This document shows, in pieces, positions 1 through 8,161 of a DNA stretch of 64,000 bases; positions within the stretch are counted from its first letter, which is position 1; every line of letters begins with the position of its first letter. Made by a program: the position numbers and the translations under genes. This stretch comes from Aneurinibacillus sp. REN35 (GTDB taxonomy: Bacteria > Bacillota > Bacilli > Aneurinibacillales > Aneurinibacillaceae): contig NZ_JBFTXJ020000013.1 of NCBI RefSeq assembly GCF_041379945.2, positions 1 to 64,000 of the forward strand, read 5' to 3'. The notes under the pieces were generated by a model, which worked only from the letters and a program-made list of their open reading frames with translations, did no database searches and was not told the origin of the DNA.

Positions 1-60
1 CAGATATATTTACTCGCACACATCGAGTGTCACTGTTCAGTTTTCAAGGAACTTAATAAG
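1..60 (-). other. rRNA operon leader with boxA-like element
   Basis: Read on the minus strand, positions 52-33 give GTTCCTTGAAAACTGAACAG. This matches the boxA-like antitermination sequence found just upstream of rRNA genes in Bacillales. It lies downstream of two tandem promoters and reads out of the left edge of the window, so an rRNA gene (most likely 16S) should start just outside. No mature rRNA sequence is visible here. Confidence 0.75.
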
Positions 61-92
61 CTTGTCTCTATTTTTAAGATGAGACTTTTTAC

Positions 93-121
93 ATTCTATC
101 AAACCACTAAAACTTTTGCAA
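93..121 (-). promoter_or_regulatory. Putative rrn promoter P2
   Basis: On the minus strand there is a -35 TTGCAA (121-116), a 17-base spacer and a -10 TAGAAT (98-93). It sits about 40 bases upstream of the boxA-like element, the usual layout of tandem rrn promoters. Confidence 0.6.
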
Positions 122-180
122 TGTTTTTTTTAGAAAAAATTGCAGTTATTTGACTCCGTTTTTTCGCGGCGACAAGAAAT

Positions 181-210
181 AATTTATCACAAAAGAAATA
201 AATTAGTCAA
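181..210 (-). promoter_or_regulatory. Putative rrn promoter P1
   Basis: On the minus strand a -35 TTGACT (210-205) is followed 17-18 bases later by ATAAATT as the -10. It lies directly after the terminator of the preceding gene and upstream of P2, in an AT-rich stretch like the UP elements of rrn promoters. Confidence 0.6.
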
Positions 211-223
211 CAACTTTTTCAAA

Positions 224-250
224 AAAAGAAAAAGGGCGGATAACCCACCC
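224..250 (-). terminator. Intrinsic terminator of the YdcC-like gene
   Basis: Minus strand stem GGGTGG / CCGCCC (250-245 with 239-234, one G-U pair) is followed by a run of T broken by a single C. It begins immediately after the stop codon at 251 and separates the lipoprotein gene from the rrn promoters. Confidence 0.8.
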
Positions 251-1282
251 TTACTTCCCTACTTGATTAAACATTGATTTTGCTACTTTCACCATTTCTT
301 CTAAAGGCATTTCGCCCGATGAAACCATGTACTCTATCCCGTCGTAATCCCAACGCAGCGTTTTCTTCGCATCTCCTACTACCACACCGACCGTGTACTC
401 CAAATCTACAGGCTCACCTGTGATCAAACTGACTGTAGAAGCCCGCGATTTATTTTCTGTAATAACGAAGGGCTGACTTCCTTTATACGTTAAAACAATC
501 TGTGCTCCTTCTTCAGTATTTACCTTCTCAATACCTTTTAATGCTACACCTTTAGGAAGGTACGTAGGCTCAATCACACCAAAGCTTCCCTCCTGCTTTT
601 TGACAGAAGAATCAGCCATGGCCGGAATCGAATCCAAAATCGCTGCTTGCATATTGCGTTCCTTATCAAAAGCATCTCCATCAAATTTCGGATCCACAGT
701 AAAAGAACTATACTGTACAGTGACCATAGGATTCATATTCGTATCCATAACATCTACACGTGTTGGCTCCAAAGATTTGTTCAGTGTAATCTTCTGTGTA
801 GTCAATGAACGATTTTGATAATCAGCCTTTACTTCGAATGAATATTGTTCGCCTTCTCCTTGGTATTTCCGTGCGGCATCGTTAGCAATGCTTTTAGCAA
901 GGGATTCATATAAATATACTTGCCCGTGCTTCTCCGGCCACTCGCTTTGAAAACGAAAGCTCTTATTTAAATGCGGAGTCAGTACAAAAACTCCTTCATT
1001 ATTTCGCAAAATAATCTGAGTAATATTTCTTTGCTTAGACGTCAGAGCAATTCGATAAAAATTCGGCTTTTTATGCCACACTTCCACTTCATATTCCTGC
1101 GGTGTTTTTCCGGACTGCACTACCAAGGACGCTTTAGACTTATAGCCCGACATCTTCTCCACTTTCTTCGCTAAATCTTCAGCAACATCTCCAGATGATT
1201 TCGGCGCACACCCTGCTGCCAGCAGTGAAAATAGCAGCAGAATACTAAAGACTGCCATGCTTTGAGTGAAGAATCGCTTCAT
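251..1282 (-). CDS. ydcC: YdcC-like LolA-fold lipoprotein with C-terminal DUF4367
   Basis: Membrane-anchored lipoprotein of 343 residues. The signal peptide ends in a lipobox, LAAGC. The middle part looks like the LolA/LolB fold of outer-membrane lipoprotein-sorting relatives, and the C-terminal ~100 residues resemble DUF4367. B. subtilis YdcC and clostridial GerS have this architecture and are linked to sporulation or germination, so a similar role is inferred. I chose the ATG at 1282, preceded by AAGGAG, over an upstream TTG at 1315 that lacks a ribosome site. It lies downstream of acpS and nnr on the same strand, as in other Bacillales, and ends at a terminator before the rrn promoters. 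Confidence 0.72.
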   Translation of the reverse strand: MKRFFTQSMAVFSILLLFSLLAAGCAPKSSGDVAEDLAKKVEKMSGYKSKASLVVQSGKTPQEYEVEVWHKKPNFYRIALTSKQRNITQIILRNNEGVFVLTPHLNKSFRFQSEWPEKHGQVYLYESLAKSIANDAARKYQGEGEQYSFEVKADYQNRSLTTQKITLNKSLEPTRVDVMDTNMNPMVTVQYSSFTVDPKFDGDAFDKERNMQAAILDSIPAMADSSVKKQEGSFGVIEPTYLPKGVALKGIEKVNTEEGAQIVLTYKGSQPFVITENKSRASTVSLITGEPVDLEYTVGVVVGDAKKTLRWDYDGIEYMVSSGEMPLEEMVKVAKSMFNQVGK

Positions 1283-1330
1283 TCCGTTTCCAACTCCTTC
1301 GCCTATTTTCGACAAAGAAGGGTTCCCATG

Positions 1331-2911
1331 TCAATTTCCTGGGAAATCTGTAACGTGTGCGTCATCCGCAAATGACAAGCTTTTTATCGCTGCTCCAATT
1401 TTGTCGATAACATCGCTTGCCAAAGTAGCATGCATTGACATTTCACCGCAAATTCTGCCGGCTACCCCATGAAGATATACCGCCAGTTGGATTCCCGCTT
1501 CGATCTCCTGACGCTGTGCCGCTTTTTGTGCGACCATGCCTGCCAGCATTCCAGTCAGTACATCCCCGCTTCCGCCTTTTGCAAGCGCAGCGGTTCCCGT
1601 TGTATTGATAAAAACTTTTCCATCCGGTGTGGCAATAAGCGTATAGGTTCCTTTGAGAACGACATAGACAGCATGTTCCACCGCAAAGTAGCGCGCATAT
1701 CCTACACGATCCTTCTCGATCTCAGCTGTTGAACAACCGCACAACCTACCCATCTCACCTGGATGGGGGGTAAGGATGATAGGGCCTTTCTTTTCTTTGA
1801 GGATTGCCGTATTCTCCGCCAGCATATTTAAGGCATCAGCATCTACAATCAGCGGCACCTCGACCTGTCTGATCAATTCCTTCAGCCACATGTTACCGCC
1901 TAACCACGTGCCAAGCCCCGGCCCAATCGCTACTGTATCAAACGATGCTAAACGCTGCTTCAAATCGACGTGACTGTCTTGTGCAAAATGCCCTTCCTCT
2001 GCAGGCCATTCCCAGAATACAGGTTCGTTGAGCTTGCTTGCGACAACCGATAAAATCGGCTCAGGAACAGCGAGCGTCAGCAAACCACAGCCTGATCGCA
2101 AACCCGCCATGGCAGAAAGCGCTGGAGCGCCTGTCATTTCCTTTGATCCAGCAAGCACAAGGGTATGCCCATATGTCCCTTTATGAGAAAACGAGTGTCT
2201 TTGAGGCAGCTTGGTCTGTAATTCTTTTGCTGTTAACACAGCATCACACAATGAAAACTTATCAGCTACATATGGCGGAATTGAGATATCAGCCACAACC
2301 ATCTCACCAACACAATCCGCTCCTGGATAAAGAAAATGTCCCCATTTTGGATAGGCAAAGGTTACTGTCATATCCGCTTTGACGACTCGCTGTGCCGCTT
2401 CGCCCGTATCACTATTTACTCCAGTCGGAATATCAACAGCAACCACAGCTCCCCTGCAGTGCTGAAGTCTCTCTACAACAAGTGAATAGGGAGGACGCAG
2501 TTCTCCTTTGGTTCCTGTTCCTAACAAAGCATCAATAATCACTGTCGCCTGTCCGATATCCGCCTGAAGCATATGCGCACATTCCTCTTTCCAGAACTGT
2601 ACATCATAGCCGACATTTTGCATGATTTCTAGCTGCTGTCTGCATTCAGGACTGCGTTTTGCCTCATCACCGAATAGCCATACGGTTACCTCACGTCCTT
2701 CATTGAGCAGATGACGCGCAATAACAAGTCCGTCTCCTCCGTTGTTTCCCGCGCCCGCCAGTACCAATACCGGACCCTTAGGCCAGCGCCTTCTTACCTC
2801 CTGAACAACTGCCACACCAGCGTTCTCCATCAATACAAGGCTTGGGATTCCTATTTGCTCTATGGTGAACCGGTCAATGTCACGCATTTGCTGCGCGCTC
2901 ACCACGTACAT
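1331..2911 (-). CDS. nnr: Bifunctional NAD(P)HX epimerase/dehydratase
   Basis: Repairs hydrated NADH and NADPH. The N-terminal YjeF_N domain (about residues 1-215) epimerises the S and R forms; the C-terminal domain (about 240-505) is an ADP-dependent (S)-NAD(P)H-hydrate dehydratase. Visible motifs are GAGNNGGDG near residues 53-61 of the epimerase, LTPHPGEM in the dehydratase, and the signature GGSGDVLTG at about 446-454. The 526-residue length fits the fused bacterial form. The start has a strong site, AGGAGGG, upstream of ATG. It lies between acpS and the lipoprotein gene, a common Firmicute arrangement. The product is cytoplasmic. Confidence 0.95.
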   Translation of the reverse strand: MYVVSAQQMRDIDRFTIEQIGIPSLVLMENAGVAVVQEVRRRWPKGPVLVLAGAGNNGGDGLVIARHLLNEGREVTVWLFGDEAKRSPECRQQLEIMQNVGYDVQFWKEECAHMLQADIGQATVIIDALLGTGTKGELRPPYSLVVERLQHCRGAVVAVDIPTGVNSDTGEAAQRVVKADMTVTFAYPKWGHFLYPGADCVGEMVVADISIPPYVADKFSLCDAVLTAKELQTKLPQRHSFSHKGTYGHTLVLAGSKEMTGAPALSAMAGLRSGCGLLTLAVPEPILSVVASKLNEPVFWEWPAEEGHFAQDSHVDLKQRLASFDTVAIGPGLGTWLGGNMWLKELIRQVEVPLIVDADALNMLAENTAILKEKKGPIILTPHPGEMGRLCGCSTAEIEKDRVGYARYFAVEHAVYVVLKGTYTLIATPDGKVFINTTGTAALAKGGSGDVLTGMLAGMVAQKAAQRQEIEAGIQLAVYLHGVAGRICGEMSMHATLASDVIDKIGAAIKSLSFADDAHVTDFPGN

Positions 2912-2951
2912 ACTACTCCCTCCTAACCCGCGTTATATATGTATGTCCGAT

Positions 2952-3359
2952 TTATTCATGATATGCAGACAAGTCTTCTCGTCTCTCAAGAATAACCTGC
3001 GCTATCGCATACTGTTCGCTATGCGAAATGGATACATGCAGCATACACCCGCGCCACCCTGTCATTTTCTCCAACAGTGAAGCATCCATGTTAATAACCG
3101 GCTTTCCACTCTCTTCAGCCAGAATTTCCGCGTCCTGAAAGGAGAAGTGTCTGCCTATCCCTGTCCCTACTGCCTTCGAAAGCGCTTCTTTAGCAGCGTA
3201 TCTTCCAGCTACAAATTCAACACGACGCGCCATCGTCTTCGGCACACGCACCCTCTCCTGTTCCGTAAAAATCCGGGCTAAGAAGGTTTCCTCCTGTCGT
3301 TCCAAAATTTTTTGAATGCGTTTAAGTTCAACAATGTCAATTCCAGTTCCAATGATCAT
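2952..3359 (-). CDS. acpS: Holo-[acyl-carrier-protein] synthase
   Basis: Transfers 4'-phosphopantetheine from CoA to the serine of apo-ACP and so activates fatty acid synthesis. The 135-residue length is close to the usual ~120. The N-terminal GTGIDIVEL carries the metal-binding aspartate, and [11 protein letters not shown] holds the family's conserved glutamate and lysine. The ATG at 3359 follows AAGGAAGGG at good spacing; another ATG five bases upstream is in a different frame. First gene of the acpS-nnr-ydcC group on the minus strand. Confidence 0.96.
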   Translation of the reverse strand: MIIGTGIDIVELKRIQKILERQEETFLARIFTEQERVRVPKTMARRVEFVAGRYAAKEALSKAVGTGIGRHFSFQDAEILAEESGKPVINMDASLLEKMTGWRGCMLHVSISHSEQYAIAQVILERREDLSAYHE

Positions 3360-3427
3360 TGCATTGCCCTTCCTTTATTTTTCCCTCATTATACGCGATT
3401 AGAAAACAGAACTGGAATGAAAACTGC

Positions 3428-3453
3428 GTTTCACAAAAAAATAGAAAGGGTAC
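3428..3453 (+). promoter_or_regulatory. Putative sigma-B promoter for the PfpI-type gene
   Basis: GTTTCA (3428-3433), a 14-base spacer and GGGTAC (3448-3453) match the sigma-B consensus GTTTAA-N12-14-GGGTAT at 10 of 12 positions. The site lies 55 bases upstream of the ATG at 3508. Relatives such as B. subtilis YfkM are general stress proteins under sigma-B, which agrees. Confidence 0.65.
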
Positions 3454-3507
3454 TGCAACAATGGATGTTACTTTACTATTATTCATAAATAACGGGAGGG
3501 AAAAGCC

Positions 3508-4020
3508 ATGGCTAAGAAAATTGCTGTACTACTTGGAGATTTATTCAATGAAGATGAATACATGAAACCCAAAGAAGCGTTCGAAAAAGAAGGACATGAG
3601 CTTCATATTATCGGATCAAAAGCCGGGCAAGAACTAAAAGGAGAAAACGGTAAAGGAACAGAGAAAACGTACCACGCAATAACCGATGTATCTGCTGGCG
3701 ACTTCGACGCCCTCTTCATTCCTGGCGGCGTGTCCCCGGATAAGCTGCGAGCTGACGATAATGTCGTAGCATTCACAAAGGAATTCATTACAAACAATAA
3801 ACCTGTAATGGCCATCTGTCATGGGCCACAACTGCTTATTACAGCAGAAGGGGTAAAAGGGAGAACCATGACTTCATGGAAGACTGTGCAGGTGGACTTA
3901 AAAAATGCCGGAGCCAATGTTCAGGACCAAGAAGTTGTTGTTGACGGAAACTATGTAACCAGCCGCATGCCTGACGACATTCCGGCATTTATCGACAAAT
4001 CCCTTGCATTGCTGAAATAA
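3508..4020 (+). CDS. DJ-1/PfpI family general stress protein
   Basis: Single-domain class I glutamine amidotransferase-like protein of 170 residues. The nucleophile elbow AICHGPQLL places the reactive Cys at about 104 followed by His105, as in PfpI, YfkM and YraA. Family members are described as intracellular proteases or protein/DNA deglycases; which activity applies cannot be read from the sequence. The ATG at 3508 follows GGGAGGG. It is monocistronic, with a sigma-B-like promoter in front and a strong terminator behind, which supports a general stress role. It is closest in size and motif to B. subtilis YfkM (general stress protein 18). Confidence 0.88.
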   Translation: MAKKIAVLLGDLFNEDEYMKPKEAFEKEGHELHIIGSKAGQELKGENGKGTEKTYHAITDVSAGDFDALFIPGGVSPDKLRADDNVVAFTKEFITNNKPVMAICHGPQLLITAEGVKGRTMTSWKTVQVDLKNAGANVQDQEVVVDGNYVTSRMPDDIPAFIDKSLALLK

Positions 4021-4052
4021 AGCATATTGTAGCCGAAACCTTGATAAAGAGA

Positions 4053-4096
4053 AAACCCAAGAATGCTGTTACATCAACATTCTTGGGTTTTTGTTT
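4053..4096. terminator. Strong intrinsic terminator, probably bidirectional
   Basis: A perfect 13-base stem (4053-4065 with 4078-4090) is followed on the plus strand by a T-rich run and preceded by A residues. It ends the PfpI-type gene and can also serve the convergent amidase gene, which stops at 4146. Confidence 0.85.
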
Positions 4097-4145
4097 TGTG
4101 TGCATTTTACTTTATAAAGGGACTTCTTAGACAGCCCCTCTTCTT

Positions 4146-5897
4146 TTAATTTTTTGCTACATATTCTTTAATGCCTTCATATACAGCATCAGCAACCCGC
4201 TGCTGAAATGCTTCTTTGGCCATTTCTTTTGCTTCAGTCGGATTGCTGATAAATCCGATCTCAATTAAAACCGCAGGCATACGGGTATTCCTAGTGACAT
4301 ATAGATTTCTAGCCTTAGCTCCTCGATCTGTAAATCCGGTCGCTTGTACCAACTTTTTATGAATCACCGACGCATAAGACTGGCTTTTCGAGCTATAGTA
4401 GAATGTCTCTGTCCCTTTAGCAGAGGCTGTGGCAGAATTGATATGAACTGAAAGGAAAAGATCAGCATTACTGTCATTAGCGATTTTTACTTTCTCTGCC
4501 AACTCTTGCTTTACTCCCTGCTGCATCAATCGCTGCTCTACATCACTATCGCGTGTCACTACCACTTCAAACTTTTCATCCGATCTAAGATTATCCGCAA
4601 TTCGTTGAGCCATTGCAAGGGTTAAGTTTTTCTCGCTTAATCCATTTCCAGAAGCGCCAAAATCCTTACCGCCATGACCGGCATCTATTACAACCTTTAC
4701 CTTCGGCTTAGATGATAACGGAACTGCTGGCGGTACCGGATTCGGAATTTCAGGTGTCGTATCCCCAGGAGTAACAACAGGCGGCGGAATTTCCACGGGA
4801 TCTGTTACAGGAGGAGTCGAAGGTACAGAAGGCAGCGGGATTTGAACATCTGTAAGCTTTACTCCGACACTGGATGAGCTTCGTATCAGATCATACTTTG
4901 CCGAACCTGACAGCTCTATTACTACTCGGACTACATCCTGGCTGAATTGGCTATAACGGATATTCTTTATGGCCGCATGCTCCTGCAATCCCTTTGTAGG
5001 TATGGAAGCTCCGGCAAGCTTCGCATTCGATACATCTACTACAATCCGATCGGGGTTGCTCATCACAAAATCTTTGGCCTGTACTTTTCCACTTGTCTGC
5101 ACAGTAATGATTCCATCTACCTGTTGGATTTCCCTCACCTTGCCCACCGCAGGCGCTTCGGGCTTCGGTGGAGGTGTAGTTAACCTGCTTACTGTGTATG
5201 TAGTGTTGTTCGCATTCCATTTTCCTTCTCCCCCCGCTAGATCCTCAAGGAAGGAGAGAGGGACTACGATGTCATCATCGATCTTTTTGTAAGCGGCAGC
5301 CGACAGTTCCTTAGATTCGCCCCCTTTAGAAAAGACGGCTTTTCCATTCTTTACACTGAATGTGTATCCGGTTGCAGAAGCAATCTGCTTTGCCGCCACA
5401 AAGTATGCATTGTTTTGCTGAAATGTTTTTGCGGCTACAGCTTGTCCATTTACTTGAAACCGAACCGGATCATTAAGAATAACGCTTTTTGTCTTATCTT
5501 CCCAGCCCACTTCCGCTCCAAGCAACTCACCTACTGCGCGAAAGGGAAGAAATGTACGGTCCTTTATGATGACAGGTGCGGTATCAAGTTTTTTTACTGT
5601 ACCATTTACACGTGCCGTCTTTGAGCCGATCGTCAGTTCTATTTTTTTACTGCCCTCCGCAATGACTACTTGACGAGTTTTTCCATTCCACTGCACTTTC
5701 ATGCCCATACCTTCTTCAAAGGTATATACTGGGATTAATGTCCGGCCATTTACCAGCTGCAGCGGCACCTTCGGCTCAATATTGTTCCCATTAATCCACA
5801 GTTGAATCGACGGGGCAGCCGCTGCCTGTACTGCCGTAGACCATATCCCCAGGAAGAGAAGAAGAAGTATTCCCACCCCATATAGTGTCTTTCTCAT
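4146..5897 (-). CDS. N-acetylmuramoyl-L-alanine amidase with stalk and AMIN domains
   Basis: Secreted peptidoglycan amidase of 583 residues. In order: a signal peptide (about 1-25), a copper-amine-oxidase-N type stalk domain (about 30-150), a second related stalk-like region, an AMIN domain (about 255-350), a Pro-rich linker, and a catalytic Amidase_3 domain (about 400-583). The zinc ligands and catalytic Glu expected for Amidase_3 are visible: His408 in DAGHGG, Glu422 in SEKN, His485 in SVHIN and Glu546 in IEIGF. It cleaves the bond between MurNAc and the stem peptide; the AMIN domain usually targets such enzymes to the wall. GAGAGGG precedes the ATG. It appears monocistronic. Confidence 0.93.
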   Translation of the reverse strand: MRKTLYGVGILLLLFLGIWSTAVQAAAAPSIQLWINGNNIEPKVPLQLVNGRTLIPVYTFEEGMGMKVQWNGKTRQVVIAEGSKKIELTIGSKTARVNGTVKKLDTAPVIIKDRTFLPFRAVGELLGAEVGWEDKTKSVILNDPVRFQVNGQAVAAKTFQQNNAYFVAAKQIASATGYTFSVKNGKAVFSKGGESKELSAAAYKKIDDDIVVPLSFLEDLAGGEGKWNANNTTYTVSRLTTPPPKPEAPAVGKVREIQQVDGIITVQTSGKVQAKDFVMSNPDRIVVDVSNAKLAGASIPTKGLQEHAAIKNIRYSQFSQDVVRVVIELSGSAKYDLIRSSSSVGVKLTDVQIPLPSVPSTPPVTDPVEIPPPVVTPGDTTPEIPNPVPPAVPLSSKPKVKVVIDAGHGGKDFGASGNGLSEKNLTLAMAQRIADNLRSDEKFEVVVTRDSDVEQRLMQQGVKQELAEKVKIANDSNADLFLSVHINSATASAKGTETFYYSSKSQSYASVIHKKLVQATGFTDRGAKARNLYVTRNTRMPAVLIEIGFISNPTEAKEMAKEAFQQRVADAVYEGIKEYVAKN

Positions 5898-6040
5898 TCT
5901 GTACCCTCTCTCTTTCTCTTAATTTAACGCAAAAAGACCACTTCACCTACATTTCGACAAAGAATCCTAGCATTATATGCTGTTCTGGGAAATATTTTCT
6001 TTTATTGTACAACTTTCGCCATAAAGAATGAACATTTTTT

Positions 6041-6076
6041 ACCTATGAAAAAAGCCTCATCTTAATAAGATGAGGC
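6041..6076 (-). terminator. Terminator overlapping the AI-2E gene end
   Basis: The stem GCCTCATCTT / AAGATGAGGC (6076-6067 with 6063-6054) is followed on the minus strand by a T run. The stop codon of the upstream gene lies inside the loop and stem. Confidence 0.85.
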
Positions 6077-7126
6077 GTTATCGTTCTGGAACTTAGGCTG
6101 AAGATATTCAAAAATATGACAATATATTACTTTTACTACCGCATAGACCGGCACGGCAAGAATGACACCAGGAATTCCCGCCAAACTTCCCGCAAATAAT
6201 AGAAGCACAATAATCGTAAGCGGATGAATCTCAAGATTGCGGCCCATGATATGCGGTGTAATAATGTTACCTTCAATCATCTGGACGATTAATGAAACGA
6301 TAACTACTTTTGCGATCATACCCGGAGACATTGTGAGCGCTACGACAATCGCGGGCATCGCTGCGATAAACGGTCCAAGATAGGGGATAAAATTAGTTAG
6401 CATCGCTACAATTGCTAATATGGCCGCATATTCAAGTCCAATCATGTAATAACCGATAAAAAGTAAAATTCCAACGATCAGACTTACCGTAATCTGTCCG
6501 CGAACATATTCTCCTATCGTCTCATCAATTTCAGATAATACACCATCAATTTGTTCACGCTTGTTCTGCGGAATCAAATACTTAATGAACCTCCAAAAAT
6601 TCTTCTCGTCCCTCAGCATATAAAACAGGATGAACGGAACGGTAACAAGCGAAAACAACGTGCTAAAAAACCATGGAACAAGTACACCTATTCGTTGTTT
6701 CATCTTTTCAATACTTGCATTCGCTACGGAAAACGCTTCGTTAATTGTATCCTGAAGGAACGGCGACATGCTCATTTTCATCTGTTCCCATTCTTCAAGC
6801 TGCTTCGGCGCTTGCTCAATCATTTCAGATACCTGTTTAAACAAATACGGACGGATAAAGAAAAATCCGGCGACAAGCAGGCCAATAATACATACGTACA
6901 TAAAAAGAATGGAGTAGATTCGCTTAATCCCTTTGCGTTCGGCCCACCGAACGACCGGCCGCATAAGATAGAAGCCAACACCTGCTACAATGAAGGGAAG
7001 AGCAATGGCTCGAATGATAATAATAATGGGATGAAAAATAAAGCTTGTCTGGTACAGCATCCAAATAATTGTAAGAATAAGGAGCAGCACCACTCCTCTT
7101 ACTATCCACTTGTTCTGATTTACCAT
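6062..7126 (-). CDS. AI-2E family transporter
   Basis: Polytopic membrane protein of 354 residues with about eight hydrophobic segments, two close to the N-terminus and the rest after a cytoplasmic or extracellular stretch near 80-150. The segment around LTNFIPYLGPFIAAMPAI is the hallmark of the AI-2E/PerM family. Members export diverse small molecules or ions (TqsA, YtvI, the Na+/H+ antiporter relatives); the substrate here is not predictable. AGGAGAGG precedes the ATG. The gene is separated from its upstream neighbour by a terminator and ends in its own terminator, so it is probably transcribed alone. Confidence 0.9.
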   Translation of the reverse strand: MVNQNKWIVRGVVLLLILTIIWMLYQTSFIFHPIIIIIRAIALPFIVAGVGFYLMRPVVRWAERKGIKRIYSILFMYVCIIGLLVAGFFFIRPYLFKQVSEMIEQAPKQLEEWEQMKMSMSPFLQDTINEAFSVANASIEKMKQRIGVLVPWFFSTLFSLVTVPFILFYMLRDEKNFWRFIKYLIPQNKREQIDGVLSEIDETIGEYVRGQITVSLIVGILLFIGYYMIGLEYAAILAIVAMLTNFIPYLGPFIAAMPAIVVALTMSPGMIAKVVIVSLIVQMIEGNIITPHIMGRNLEIHPLTIIVLLLFAGSLAGIPGVILAVPVYAVVKVIYCHIFEYLQPKFQNDNASSY

Positions 7127-7194
7127 ATCTGTCCTCTCCTACTGCGGCATAAAATACGTGCATATATAGATTTACACATCGACCCCTCTCTTCA

Positions 7195-7234
7195 AACCAA
7201 AACAGCGAGAACTCTATCATACTGTTCTCGCTGT
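7195..7234 (-). terminator. Terminator after the HEPN-like gene
   Basis: A perfect 11-base stem, ACAGCGAGAAC / GTTCTCGCTGT (7234-7224 with 7212-7202 on the plus map), is followed on the minus strand by TTTTGGTTTG. It lies ten bases past the stop at 7245. Confidence 0.75.
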
Positions 7235-7244
7235 CATTCTATAT

Positions 7245-8057
7245 TTATTTATCATTGTCAAAATAAGACACTTTTAGTTTCGCTAAATCGTTACCTGCAT
7301 CCACATATCTCATGGCCTGCGTAATAATATGCGAGACCAACTCATGCGCTTCCATGAGCGTATTTTGCGTAATATCAAAATCCGAATGAAGAAGGCTCGG
7401 GTCGTTTGGTGAGTGGGCGATGTCGGACGCATTGCGCAAATTAAGGATGATGCGCTGCACATCATCTTTTGTTGCATCGATATTTAATTCATTAAGCACA
7501 TAAGGCAATTGTTTACGCGCATGACCGATAATGGCTTCTAATGCTTTGGTAAACATGAGCATACGTAATTTTGGGTCGCGCTGCAACTCTTCTGCAATGC
7601 GCATGTAATGAAGGGCATTGCGAATCTGGGGCGAGCTCATCGCACTTTGAAGACTATTGATGGTATCGCCTAGTACCTTCCGTGCATAATCCGGATTATA
7701 GCAGATAATCTCTTGATCAAGATGATGCTTCACCTGCTTCTCTCCGTTGGCTTCACATGCGTATACAACGGTATCTAGCGCCATTGTGAATCCTGCGGTA
7801 AAGCTAACATAGTCAAGCAGTAATTCGGCGATATGCTCCCATGACTCGACAGCCTCCTCCATGTTTTCAGCATCAATGCGTGTAGAAAAAAGCACCGTTT
7901 TTCCCTTTGTATCTGTACACCGTCCCTGGCATATTATCTTATGTTCACCAAGGCGGAGCGTCACAGAGCTATTTTCATACGACGCATCTTTTCCCCGTAT
8001 CGCATCAAACCAAAGAAACGCGGAAGTACTCTCCGCATCAATACAATACTCAGGCAT
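7245..8057 (-). CDS. Uncharacterised protein with HEPN-like RX6H motif
   Basis: Cytoplasmic protein of 270 residues that I do not recognise by name. The C-terminal half is helical, with MLMFTKALEAIIGHARKQL followed by LNLRNASDIAHSPND. The R-N-x5-H spacing (Arg208, His215) fits the RX4-6H signature of HEPN-domain RNases, and the layout recalls Apea-like HEPN proteins. The N-terminal half is mixed alpha/beta without recognisable motifs. AGGGGGAAACC precedes the ATG. No nucleotidyltransferase (MNT) partner or other antitoxin gene is adjacent, so a toxin-antitoxin role is not supported. The gene has its own terminator. Confidence 0.6.
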   Translation of the reverse strand: MPEYCIDAESTSAFLWFDAIRGKDASYENSSVTLRLGEHKIICQGRCTDTKGKTVLFSTRIDAENMEEAVESWEHIAELLLDYVSFTAGFTMALDTVVYACEANGEKQVKHHLDQEIICYNPDYARKVLGDTINSLQSAMSSPQIRNALHYMRIAEELQRDPKLRMLMFTKALEAIIGHARKQLPYVLNELNIDATKDDVQRIILNLRNASDIAHSPNDPSLLHSDFDITQNTLMEAHELVSHIITQAMRYVDAGNDLAKLKVSYFDNDK

Positions 8058-8120
8058 ATGGTTTCCCCCTCAACTTTTGTCTCTCTCTCTATACCCAAGA
8101 TTGCTTCTGGTCTATCAAAT

Positions 8121-8153
8121 AAAAAAAACAGACATCCAATAAAGAAATGTCTG
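8121..8153 (-). terminator. Terminator of motAB
   Basis: The stem CAGACAT / ATGTCTG (8153-8147 with 8135-8129) is followed by a run of eight T on the minus strand, just after the motB stop. Confidence 0.8.
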
Positions 8154-8161
8154 CTTCTAGC

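Noticed and set aside
6551-7324. 257-codon plus-strand open frame opposite the AI-2E gene
   Set aside because: It has no ribosome site, its composition is that of an antisense shadow, and it runs across two well-supported minus-strand genes and a terminator.
7245-8057. HEPN/MNT toxin-antitoxin pair
   Set aside because: No nucleotidyltransferase or other small partner gene is adjacent; neighbours are a transporter and motAB.
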